Shown here: in pieces, positions 8,785-17,210 of the stretch
How positions within the stretch are numbered: the stretch's first letter is position 1
Layout: the number at the start of each line of letters is the position of its first letter
NCBI GenBank assembly: GCA_022843605.1
Contig: JALHNI010000017.1
Span: 1-64,000 of the forward strand
Origin: Bryobacter sp.
GTDB taxonomy: Bacteria; Acidobacteriota; Terriglobia; Bryobacterales; Bryobacteraceae
Direction: 5' to 3'
Length of the DNA: 64,000 bases
Notes under the pieces: generated by a model
Databases searched by the model: none
The model's input: only the letters and a program-made list of their open reading frames with translations
Told to the model about the DNA's origin: nothing
Position numbers and translations under genes: made by a program

Positions 8785-9639
8785 CTACGCCAGGATGTAC
8801 GCCGGCTTAAAGTCGTTCCCGTCCATCCAACGAAGCCCATAGACCTTCCGTGGGTCGGTCTTATTGCGGAAGAACGTATTCGGGAAAACCTCCAGCAGCA
8901 AGTGCGAGGCCTTGTCCTGGTAGTAGTCCATATCGATATCCGCGTAGCAACTGTCACCCTTGGTGAAAAAGGTGAATTGCAGATTGCCGAAAGGGAAATC
9001 ATTCTGCTTGAAGCTTCCGGCTCGCATGTAGCCGGCCGGAGTCGGGTGCGCCCAAGGCGGTTCCAGGGACATTCCCGCAGCCGTCACCACGTCGATCAAC
9101 CTCTTATCCACCTGCAACAGCGTCCGATCCCTCATCAGGCCAGGTTTACCCTGCTTCCGAAAGTCCTCGGTAGCCGGCTCCACGGGCACCGTTCCCATTC
9201 TCTCGAGGCCTGCCGCCCCCAGTTTCAGCCGGATCGCCTCAAGAATGTTCAATAGACAAGCCGCCGGCAACCCATCGTCAAACTCGACGAAATCTTCGAA
9301 ACCATCGGGGATCAGGCTCTTGATCTCCGGCGGCCATAAATCAGAGGGCCTCAGCACGACGCTCGCCGTCTTCGCGATCAGCATCAGCTTTTGCTCGACA
9401 TCCTGGGTGATGTTCATGAGGCCGGCATCGTTAAACCCTTTCGCCGATGCCATCAGCCGGAACCGGTCGCGCAGCGGACTGTCCTGCAGCAGCAAAGGAA
9501 TCGTCATCTCTCCCTGCTCCGCATACCAACGCACCACTTTCTTCTGATTGCCGTCAAAGACCGTCACCATGACTTCCCGACCCACAAGCTTGTCTCCGGA
9601 GCCATCGTAGAAGCAAAGCTTCAAATTGAGGTTGGCCAT
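8785..9639 (-). CDS. Protein of unknown function, operon partner of the SH3b membrane protein
   Basis: I do not recognise this 284-residue protein. It has no signal peptide or membrane segment. Residues 1-95 look like a beta-sandwich (NLNLKLCFYDGSGDKLVG, MVTVFDGNQKKVVRWY). The middle is helical. The C-terminus ends in an unusual conserved-looking block, YADIDMDYYQDKASHLLLEV, followed by TDPRKVYGLRW. It starts 3 bp after the stop of the upstream membrane-protein gene, so the two are almost certainly co-transcribed and may work together at the membrane. Confidence 0.7.
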   Translation of the reverse strand: MANLNLKLCFYDGSGDKLVGREVMVTVFDGNQKKVVRWYAEQGEMTIPLLLQDSPLRDRFRLMASAKGFNDAGLMNITQDVEQKLMLIAKTASVVLRPSDLWPPEIKSLIPDGFEDFVEFDDGLPAACLLNILEAIRLKLGAAGLERMGTVPVEPATEDFRKQGKPGLMRDRTLLQVDKRLIDVVTAAGMSLEPPWAHPTPAGYMRAGSFKQNDFPFGNLQFTFFTKGDSCYADIDMDYYQDKASHLLLEVFPNTFFRNKTDPRKVYGLRWMDGNDFKPAYILA

Positions 9640-9642
9640 GGC

Positions 9643-11448
9643 CTAGACCTCCCCTTTCGCATCGCCGGCCCACAGATAGTCGCCTTGCACTGTCCGGTAC
9701 CAGCGCGAATTCGCGCCGCTCCCCACCCGCACCGCCTCCGCTTCCACATAGCCCATCACGTTCACCACCCAATCCACCGGCAACTCTCGCGTGATGGCCG
9801 CGCGCTGACTCGGCTGCGCCCGCAGCGACGCCGTACGGTCGAGCATCACGCCTGTCGGCTCCCCCTGCAGCGCTGTCGGCTGCGTCGTCACCGTCCCGGG
9901 ATCGTTCACCGGCGCCGCTTCCTTCTGTTCACCACGCCGCGCCTCGCGCTCAGCATCGTCCTTCGTTTGCAGCAGTGACCGCAGCCCCAGCAGCTTCTTC
10001 AGCAAGTCGTACCAAAACGGCGCGCCCAGGCTCACCAGAACCCAGGCGAACATCACCCCGCCGAGCCGATGCTTGAATCCCTCGCAGTCTATCTCCCGGC
10101 TCTGCGAACCCTCCACCTTCACTTCCTGGCCGGCCGCAACCGTCGCCATGGATATCGAACTCACCTCCACACTGCGCGCCACCAACGTCAACGAAGCCGG
10201 TGTCGGCGTGCCAACATGCACCTCCACCGGAGCCGTCCCCCGCCGGAATGCTTCAGCGACACAATCCGGGAACCGGTTCAGGCAGTTCCTGGCGACTTCC
10301 ACCTTGAACTGCCGGTCGTCGAGCCGCAGAATCAGGTGGTCCGGTGGCGGATCCGTTTTCGGCGCTCGATCGATCCGCAAGTGGGCCACCTTCTCCCAAA
10401 GAAAATACTCAGGAATCACCGACGCCTTCGGGTCACGCAACGCCTCAACAGATTCGCGAATCGTCTTGAGCGCTTCGTCCCGGGTTCGTTGAGCCTCTTC
10501 TGCCTTTTTGGCGTCTTCTGCCTTGTCGCCGCCTGTCTTCGTGTCTGTTCCGGCTTCGGCGCGCGATACCGGCTTAGCCGTAACCTCTTCGTAGGCCTTC
10601 TTCGCCGTCTCCACCTTCGCCACCAACGCGGTGCGCAGTTTCTCATCCTGCGACAGCCGCCTCAGCAGATCCACCGCATCCAGTTGGATCGCGAAAACCA
10701 CGCACAACGCGATCATCGACGAGAGCAGCTTCGCCTCCAGCGAAAAGAACTCGCGCACCCGCTCCATGGAGTTGTCGTACCAGGCGAACACCTTGCCCGT
10801 CAGGTCACCGAGATTGGCTCGAAGCAGGGCCTGCGTGTGCCAGGTCTGCGCCGGCAGGCCCGCATTCGCGCCCTCAAACTCGATCAGGTTGGCCCGCACC
10901 TCGCGTGCGGCCTGGCCCGGATCGGCAATCCCGCACTGGGCCAACGCCCTCCGCAACTCCTGGTTGATCTTCTCCAGCCGCTCCCGCACCTCCGGCCGCT
11001 CCCGCAGCAGTTGCTCATCCTGCCTGGCCAATGCCCCCTCAGCGGCCGCCCACTCCAGTAACGTCGCCACCACCTCATGCCGCAGCAGCACCTCGCCCCG
11101 AGCTACCTTTGGCATGGGCCAGGCGGTCGCCAGCCGCCGCTGCGCAATCCCCATCCACTCGCGCAGCTTCTTCAGCGCCGCCCGCATCCGGAAGAAGTCA
11201 AGCCAGCGGCGCCGGCCCACCAGGGGATGCCGCAGCAGTCGCTCGGCCACATACTTCGACTCCTCCGCCGTCAACCTCGGTGCAATCTGAGCCACCAGAT
11301 CCGTCAGCGTCTCGCGCACATACAACGATCGCCGGCAGGCAAGGTTCAGCAGGAACTGCGTCACCGCCACCACCAGCGTGGAGACGATCAGCATCACCAC
11401 GGCCAAGCCGATCAGGATGTCCAGGTGTTTCAGAATTGGCAGGTCCAT
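9643..11448 (-). CDS. Membrane protein with C-terminal SH3b-like domain, unknown function
   Basis: This 601-residue protein has a membrane segment near the N-terminus (LIGLAVVMLIVSTLVVAV), a long helical Arg/Glu/Ala-rich region, a second hydrophobic stretch (SSMIALCVVFAI), another soluble region containing a charged coiled-coil-like stretch (TKTGGDKAEDAKKAEEAQ), and a third segment (GVMFAWVLVSLGAPFWYDLL). The last ~70 residues resemble a bacterial SH3 domain (ASLRAQPSQRAAI through SRWYRTVQGDYLWAG). The ATG at 11448 is preceded at 8 nt by a perfect AGGAGG, which decides it over the ORF start at 11493. The partner gene follows after 3 bp. No family name is offered. Confidence 0.72.
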   Translation of the reverse strand: MDLPILKHLDILIGLAVVMLIVSTLVVAVTQFLLNLACRRSLYVRETLTDLVAQIAPRLTAEESKYVAERLLRHPLVGRRRWLDFFRMRAALKKLREWMGIAQRRLATAWPMPKVARGEVLLRHEVVATLLEWAAAEGALARQDEQLLRERPEVRERLEKINQELRRALAQCGIADPGQAAREVRANLIEFEGANAGLPAQTWHTQALLRANLGDLTGKVFAWYDNSMERVREFFSLEAKLLSSMIALCVVFAIQLDAVDLLRRLSQDEKLRTALVAKVETAKKAYEEVTAKPVSRAEAGTDTKTGGDKAEDAKKAEEAQRTRDEALKTIRESVEALRDPKASVIPEYFLWEKVAHLRIDRAPKTDPPPDHLILRLDDRQFKVEVARNCLNRFPDCVAEAFRRGTAPVEVHVGTPTPASLTLVARSVEVSSISMATVAAGQEVKVEGSQSREIDCEGFKHRLGGVMFAWVLVSLGAPFWYDLLKKLLGLRSLLQTKDDAEREARRGEQKEAAPVNDPGTVTTQPTALQGEPTGVMLDRTASLRAQPSQRAAITRELPVDWVVNVMGYVEAEAVRVGSGANSRWYRTVQGDYLWAGDAKGEV

Positions 11449-11563
11449 GCCACTCGCCTCCTCGCTTCTCCGCGTCAGGACGACCAGCCTCAACGAGCCG
11501 CATCGGTCCCTCTGACCGCTTAAAGCGTCGTTTCGCCGCCAATAGCGACAATCTGTTCTGCGC

Positions 11564-12649
11564 CTACTCCTGCGAAATCGCGCAGTTCTTCGGCGCGTTC
11601 ACTGGGTTGCACCGCACCCGTTTGCCTCCCGGCAGCGAAACCCCGTAGCCGCTCTCCGCCGCCTTCCACTCAAACGGATAGTCCGTGCTCAGAATCTGCG
11701 CTCCGCTGGCCAATGCCGCATCCCGGCGCGCTGTATCGCCCTTCCGCACCGCTTCCGCACCGCCGTCCGTCATCGTCCGCACCAGATAGCCCTGTCTCAC
11801 CAATTCCGGAATCTCCGGCGACTGCGCATTGTTCACCTTCACGAACGCCGCGTCCGGCGCGCCCGGCTTGGCATTCGTGAAAATCATGCGGCCCCGCAGC
11901 GACGGGTGGCCTTCGAGATAGAGCGGCGACACCCGTTCCTGGTCAAACAGGAAAACTACCTTCCCCCGCGCACTTTCAAGCGTCGGCCAGCCGGACTTCC
12001 GCACCGCCTCTTCCAACGTCTCGTGCTTCCCCCGCACCACATCCGGCGTCACCACCTCGCCCGCGCTAAACACGGTCCGGATCTCCGCATCCAGCGCATC
12101 CAGCGTCGCCTTCGTTATCGTCTCCGGCTTCACGAACTCTGGCCGGGACCTGCCGTCCTTGTTCTCCACCTGAATGTAAATCGGCAAATGCCTCGGATGC
12201 GCCTTTGACCATGTCCGCACGATCTGCAAACACCCCACGAACGTCGGGCAGTGGCTCCGGAAGTCAATATCCGGCACGTGCAGCACCTTAAACCCCGGGC
12301 GCTTCAGCACGTCGGCCCCGTAAGGCAGCGCCTCAACCGGCAATCCTTCCTTCGCCACCAGCTTCAAATACAAAGGTTCCGCAAACAGTCCCCCCTGCTC
12401 ATCCCCGTAGACATCCAGTTCCAATTGCCGCACGCCCGCGTCCAACTGCGCCTCAATCTTTGGATGCCGGTACGCCAATGACGCAGCCGCCTTCGGATTC
12501 TGCCGCTGTAACAGCGTCATCTCTCCAGCCGCCAATCCCGCGTGGTAGCTGTTGTGCGTCCCCACGAACTGAATCTGATTCATGCGCAATTCCTGCGCCC
12601 TCAGGCCAAACCCGGCTGCCGCCAACATCAACACCGCTCGCATCTTCAT
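11564..12649 (-). CDS. Secreted phosphoinositide phospholipase C-like protein, Ca2+-dependent type
   Basis: A signal peptide (MRAVLMLAAAGFGLRAQ) precedes a TIM-barrel phosphodiesterase with the GTHNSYH catalytic-His motif and the QLELDVYGD block near the start, as in the Ca2+-dependent PI-PLC family (PF16670 type). It should cleave a glycerophosphodiester or phosphoinositide bond outside the cytoplasm. The real substrate in this organism is unknown. The mature protein contains several Cys residues that could form disulfides. ATG 12649 (MKMRAV) is preferred over 12748 because it gives the signal peptide and frees the overlap with the MBL gene. Confidence 0.78.
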   Translation of the reverse strand: MKMRAVLMLAAAGFGLRAQELRMNQIQFVGTHNSYHAGLAAGEMTLLQRQNPKAAASLAYRHPKIEAQLDAGVRQLELDVYGDEQGGLFAEPLYLKLVAKEGLPVEALPYGADVLKRPGFKVLHVPDIDFRSHCPTFVGCLQIVRTWSKAHPRHLPIYIQVENKDGRSRPEFVKPETITKATLDALDAEIRTVFSAGEVVTPDVVRGKHETLEEAVRKSGWPTLESARGKVVFLFDQERVSPLYLEGHPSLRGRMIFTNAKPGAPDAAFVKVNNAQSPEIPELVRQGYLVRTMTDGGAEAVRKGDTARRDAALASGAQILSTDYPFEWKAAESGYGVSLPGGKRVRCNPVNAPKNCAISQE

Positions 12650-12702
12650 ACTCTTCCGAGCATAGCGGCTGCATGTTTCATCCCGATGTCCGGCCCTTTC
12701 GC

Positions 12703-13761
12703 CTAGCGGCGCGCTGACGAGGAGGGAATCGTGTAGCCTTCGCCCCACGACATCACGATGAACGGATACGGTGAACCGAAAAGGTGGTTGTAGGTCTGCG
12801 TAAAGTCTTCGCGATGATCCACCGTATGCGCCATCTCATTCTCATGGCCGGTCAGCACGAGCTTGGGGTTCACGCCGCGGATCATGCGCTGAATATCCGT
12901 CGTCCAGCAGTTCGGCAGCAGGACGTCCACCCGATGCTGAAACCCTACTTTGCTGATCCAGTCAAAGTCGCTCCAGTCGCCGTTGTCCGAGGACTGGTCG
13001 CCTGTCTGCATCACCACGAACTTCTCCGGCGTAATCACCAGATGATTGTTGTTCAGCGGACCCTTCCCCTGATGGCCCGGATAAGCCACATAACGGAGCT
13101 TGCCGACTTCATGAACCTTCTCCGCACTCCGTTCCGGATAAGTCAGGCGCGCCGCGAAGTAGGGGTCATTCTTCCAGAGCCCTTCGGGAGCCACCACCTG
13201 CTTTCCACGTTCTAACAACATCCGCGCCACCGTCTGACTCGCATGGTCCGTATGCAAATGGCTGATGAACAGCACGTCGATCTGGTTCACCAATCGTTCG
13301 ACCACCGGCATCGGCAGCGCGAAAGCCTCGTTCCGCGGCGGCCCGGGAACCAGATCGTAAGCAAACGTGACCGACGCCGTGCGGACCACCCAACTGTGGC
13401 TATAGATCTTCCAAATGCGGGCCCCGCTGGTCAGCTTCGTCTTCTCGATCTCTTCGATCGCCCGCGTCGCCTGCTCGTGGAAGAACTGGTGCACCAGCGG
13501 CTTCTTCGGTGCCGACTCAATGTGCAGGATGTCGTCAAGACGAATCAGTGCCGCACGCCGTTCCGGAGGCTCCGGCAGCGACGGCGGAAACGTCCGCAAC
13601 ATATCGTCCACCCAGGCAAACGAGCGCACGATCCATTCATCGGGCGCATCGCGAAGCTCCGGAGCCGTATAGGCCCGCCGCGGCGAAGACAGGTAACTCT
13701 TCGCCGCCGGTTCCGCGGCCTGCAAAGTAACCAGCATCAGGAGAAAGGTAAGAAGTCGCAT
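12703..13761 (-). CDS. Secreted MBL-fold metallohydrolase
   Basis: The protein is 352 residues with a signal peptide (MRLLTFLLMLVTLQA). The metallo-beta-lactamase-fold metal motif HLHTDH lies near residue 170, followed by GDQSSDN and TGHENEMAHT, which supply further ligands. The PGHQGKGPLNNNHLVI stretch suggests an UlaG/RNase-Z-like rather than antibiotic-hydrolysing member. It lies 6 bp downstream of the large receptor gene and just upstream of the PI-PLC gene, so all three may be one minus-strand unit. The substrate is unknown. Confidence 0.8.
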   Translation of the reverse strand: MRLLTFLLMLVTLQAAEPAAKSYLSSPRRAYTAPELRDAPDEWIVRSFAWVDDMLRTFPPSLPEPPERRAALIRLDDILHIESAPKKPLVHQFFHEQATRAIEEIEKTKLTSGARIWKIYSHSWVVRTASVTFAYDLVPGPPRNEAFALPMPVVERLVNQIDVLFISHLHTDHASQTVARMLLERGKQVVAPEGLWKNDPYFAARLTYPERSAEKVHEVGKLRYVAYPGHQGKGPLNNNHLVITPEKFVVMQTGDQSSDNGDWSDFDWISKVGFQHRVDVLLPNCWTTDIQRMIRGVNPKLVLTGHENEMAHTVDHREDFTQTYNHLFGSPYPFIVMSWGEGYTIPSSSARR

Positions 13762-13767
13762 ATTGCT

Positions 13768-16700
13768 TTAGAAGATGATCTTAAGGCCTAGTTGAAGATT
13801 GCGTTCGCCGTACTTGCTCGTAATGCGGCTGAAGTCGCCAGCGCGCGGAGCGGTGGACGGATTGCTCAGCAACGGATGATTTAGGAAGTTGAACGCCTCC
13901 GCCCGCAGTTGAGCGCCAATGCGTTCCGTCAGGCGGAAGTTCTTGAACAACGCCAAGTCCCAATTCTGAAACGCCGGACCACGCAGAATAAACAGTCCCG
14001 CATTCCCGAATGTTCCTGCTCGAGGCACGCTGAACGCTGCGGGATTAAACCAGGATTGCCCCACCCCCATCGCCCCAGGAGCCACCAACGACCCCGCAAC
14101 GTTCCAGGGTTGCGCCGCGCTCCCCGCGCCGACCCCCGCCGTATCCGTCGCATCCACCACCGACAGCGGATTGCCGCTCCGAAAGAACGTGACACCCGAA
14201 ATCTGCCAGTTGCCAAACAGGTTCCCCCGCAACGTCCGCGAATCCCTCAGGAAAGGCAGTTGATAAATGTAGTTGATCGAAAGCACGTGCGGACGGTCAT
14301 TCGTCGAAAGCGCCTTCACAAAGTTGTTGCCGTTATAGGGCGTGGCGACATTATCGAGATTCTTCGAAAACGTGTAAGCTACACCGAAGCCGAGTCCATT
14401 TCGAAAGCGCCGGTCCAGGCTCAGTTGTCCCGAGTTATAGTTCGAACGGCCGCTCTGCTCGCTATAGTTGATCGCCGCCAATCCATAGTATGGGCGCAGC
14501 GCGTTCACGTTGATCCCAGGATTAGCCTGCACCGTCCCCGGCTGCAGTTGATTCGCGTTTCGTACGCGATACAGATCTACCGCCGTCTTGCCCACATAAG
14601 AGGCGTCCATCACAATGCCCCACGGAAGTTCATGTTGCACGGAGAAGCTGTATTGGTAGGCGGTGGGGTAGTTATACTCATGCGCCAACGCCCCGAGGCT
14701 AAAGGGAAATTGCGCGCCGCCCGTCCCACCCGGCGAATCGACCACTCCATTCACCACATCCACCCGCGCCTGGTTCGGCGCGTTTCTGAACAATGAGCCA
14801 TTGTTCAGAAAATCGCGCGCCTTGAACGATCCCCCACCCAGACGCACCACCGTCTTCGGGTTCACCCGCCACGCCATGCCGAAGCGCGGCGCAAAGTTCG
14901 CGAAGTAGCGATTCACGAAACCCTCCGGAACACCACGAAACAGGCGCTGTACATTCGGGACCAACGCACCCAGCGCGCGTCCCTTAGCGGACTCCGGATA
15001 ACCCGTACCGCCCTGAACGATCCCGTTATACGGGTCGCCGCCAATGATCGCGCCGGTCCGCGGATCGAGAATCGCGCGATCCTGCACGCTGAAGTAGCGC
15101 GGATCGAAGTTCGAGATGTCGTTCCACTTCGCCGTCCACGGCGCGAAGTAAGAGTAGCGCAACCCAAGTTCCAGGGTCAGGTTCGGCCGCAGCTTCCAGG
15201 TGTCCTGCAGGAAAGCCTCGAATGCGTTGCTCCTCACATGCGTATCCGCCGCCGGCCCAATCTCGAAGTAGGTATCGAAATTGCCCAGAGCCGCATTCGC
15301 CAGCGCATTGCCCGTCGTCAGCGGATTGCCAACATCGCGAAACGTAAACCAGCCATTCTGATTGAATGCGATCTGGTCCGCGTTAATCTGTGTGTCGCGT
15401 CCCAGAAAGCCACCGAACTTCACCGTGTGGCCGCCCGCAATCCAAGTGAAGTTGTCGGAGATCGACACCATCGGGCCGGAACTGCTGCCCGGCTTCGACG
15501 ACCCGTCCAGCGAAGTGAATCCCGTGATGTCAATCGTCGGAATCCGGTTCTCCACCCGCTTCGTCCCGGGGATCACATAGGGAAAGTTGATCCCATACAG
15601 CGAACGTTCGTAACGGTTGACGCCATCGAAAGGATACAGCGTCATCTGCACCACATCGTTGGCCGCCGTCGCCGTGATCTCGTTCACCTTGTTCGCCCCG
15701 AGCGTCGACGAAACGCTGATCGCTCCGGTGCGGTTCGGACGGCGCCACCGCGTGTTCGCCACCGTGAAGCCTCCCCGGAAGGGATCGTCCTCCGCAAAGT
15801 AGAAGTTCGTGCCGGAGAACGAAAGACGGCTCGCGCCGAACAGATAGTCCATGCGCACCGTGTCTTTGCGAATGTCGCGCGGATTCGGCTGTGAATCGAT
15901 CCAATTCGCGGCACCCTGCCGGAAGCCCGGCGTCGGCAGCGGATAAGCCCGCAGCAGTCCCGTCCCGTTCGCGCTCAAACGATTCGCCGGAATCACATTG
16001 TTCGCAAACGGAGTGTTCGTCAGCGGATCGCGAACCGCGATCGCCCGGCGGAAGAAAAGGTTCGCCGGATTCAGCAGCTCACTGAAGTCGCCCGTCCGCA
16101 TCGGCGCGGACGGCACAATCGCCGAACCCGTCTTCTCCTGCCGGAAGCGAATCCACTCTTCGGACACAAAGAAGAACAGCTTGTCACGATTCTTGTTGAA
16201 GGCCCCGGGAATCGCCACCGGACCCCCAATCGAGAACCCCGGCTGATTAAAGCGGAACGGCGCGGGCCGCGTCGAGTCAAACGTGTTCGCCGCATTCCGC
16301 ACCCAGCTATTCGCATCCAACGCCGAGTTCCGCATGAAGTGCCACACCGTCCCGTGAAAATCGCGCGAACCGCTCTTCGTCACAAACCGAATCTGTCCAT
16401 CCGAGGCGCGACCGTACTCGGCCGGATACGTCGACGTCAGAATCTGTACCTCCTGCAGCGAGTCCGCATTGAAGATCCCCAACAACGCTGGTCCCCCCTG
16501 GCCATCGCCCCGCGTGCGCACCGCGCTCACGCCGTCGATCGTTACGTTGTTGCCGTCCTGCTGGCCCCCGTTGATCGACAGACTGCTCCCCATGTTCGTC
16601 GGCGCAAACGCGTTGAAGTTGCTACCCACCACCCCGGCCTTAATCAGTGCCAGATTCAGGGGGTTCCGCCCATTCAGCGCCAAGTCCGAAATCTGCTTGG

Positions 16701-17112
16701 CTTCCACCACCCGTCCCAGTTGCGCCGATGAGTCCTGGATCGGTGCCGCCTCATCGGTCACGTTCACAATCTCCGTGGCCGCCCCCAGCGTCAGTTGCGC
16801 ATCCACCCTGCTGCGGCTCGCCGCATCCACCTTCACGGTCGCGCGAATGAACTTGCGAAAGCCGGGCGCCTCCACCTCCACCGAGTAAAGTCCCACCGGC
16901 AGATTCGGGATCACGTAGTCGCCCGCGGCACTGGTCTGCGCGGTCAGCCGGCGCCCGGTCTGTGCGCTCACTGCGGTCACGTTGGCCGCCACGATCACTT
17001 GCCGTGAGGGGTCGCTCACCGTACCTGCGACCTGACCTTGGTCGAGTTGAGCAAGGGCGGGCATCAGCCCCAACAGAGTAAGCAGAATCGGAGCTAAAGG
17101 AGTTTCGCGCAT
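13768..17112 (-). CDS. Oar-like TonB-dependent receptor with carboxypeptidase-regulatory-like N-terminal domain
   Basis: This 1114-residue outer-membrane protein has a signal peptide, then a CarboxypepD_reg-like domain (residues ~25-105: GTVSDPSRQVIVAANV, GDYVIPNLPVGLYSVEVE), a plug-like region with the ALNGRNPLNLALIKAGV motif, and a long beta-barrel ending in a terminal aromatic (QLGLKIIF). This architecture is typical of the expanded receptor family of Acidobacteriota, thought to import large glycans or peptides. ATG 17112 is chosen; the frame from 17136 would need TTG. The MBL-fold gene follows after 6 bp. The ligand is not predictable. Confidence 0.87.
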   Translation of the reverse strand: MRETPLAPILLTLLGLMPALAQLDQGQVAGTVSDPSRQVIVAANVTAVSAQTGRRLTAQTSAAGDYVIPNLPVGLYSVEVEAPGFRKFIRATVKVDAASRSRVDAQLTLGAATEIVNVTDEAAPIQDSSAQLGRVVEAKQISDLALNGRNPLNLALIKAGVVGSNFNAFAPTNMGSSLSINGGQQDGNNVTIDGVSAVRTRGDGQGGPALLGIFNADSLQEVQILTSTYPAEYGRASDGQIRFVTKSGSRDFHGTVWHFMRNSALDANSWVRNAANTFDSTRPAPFRFNQPGFSIGGPVAIPGAFNKNRDKLFFFVSEEWIRFRQEKTGSAIVPSAPMRTGDFSELLNPANLFFRRAIAVRDPLTNTPFANNVIPANRLSANGTGLLRAYPLPTPGFRQGAANWIDSQPNPRDIRKDTVRMDYLFGASRLSFSGTNFYFAEDDPFRGGFTVANTRWRRPNRTGAISVSSTLGANKVNEITATAANDVVQMTLYPFDGVNRYERSLYGINFPYVIPGTKRVENRIPTIDITGFTSLDGSSKPGSSSGPMVSISDNFTWIAGGHTVKFGGFLGRDTQINADQIAFNQNGWFTFRDVGNPLTTGNALANAALGNFDTYFEIGPAADTHVRSNAFEAFLQDTWKLRPNLTLELGLRYSYFAPWTAKWNDISNFDPRYFSVQDRAILDPRTGAIIGGDPYNGIVQGGTGYPESAKGRALGALVPNVQRLFRGVPEGFVNRYFANFAPRFGMAWRVNPKTVVRLGGGSFKARDFLNNGSLFRNAPNQARVDVVNGVVDSPGGTGGAQFPFSLGALAHEYNYPTAYQYSFSVQHELPWGIVMDASYVGKTAVDLYRVRNANQLQPGTVQANPGINVNALRPYYGLAAINYSEQSGRSNYNSGQLSLDRRFRNGLGFGVAYTFSKNLDNVATPYNGNNFVKALSTNDRPHVLSINYIYQLPFLRDSRTLRGNLFGNWQISGVTFFRSGNPLSVVDATDTAGVGAGSAAQPWNVAGSLVAPGAMGVGQSWFNPAAFSVPRAGTFGNAGLFILRGPAFQNWDLALFKNFRLTERIGAQLRAEAFNFLNHPLLSNPSTAPRAGDFSRITSKYGERNLQLGLKIIF

Positions 17113-17210
17113 GGCAACCGCCAAGCTAGCAACCAAAAGTTGCGGCTCGATTAACGCACGTTGAATTTTCGATCCCCCGCCACCTGAGATACTGTTGATC
17201 GCTCATCCAC

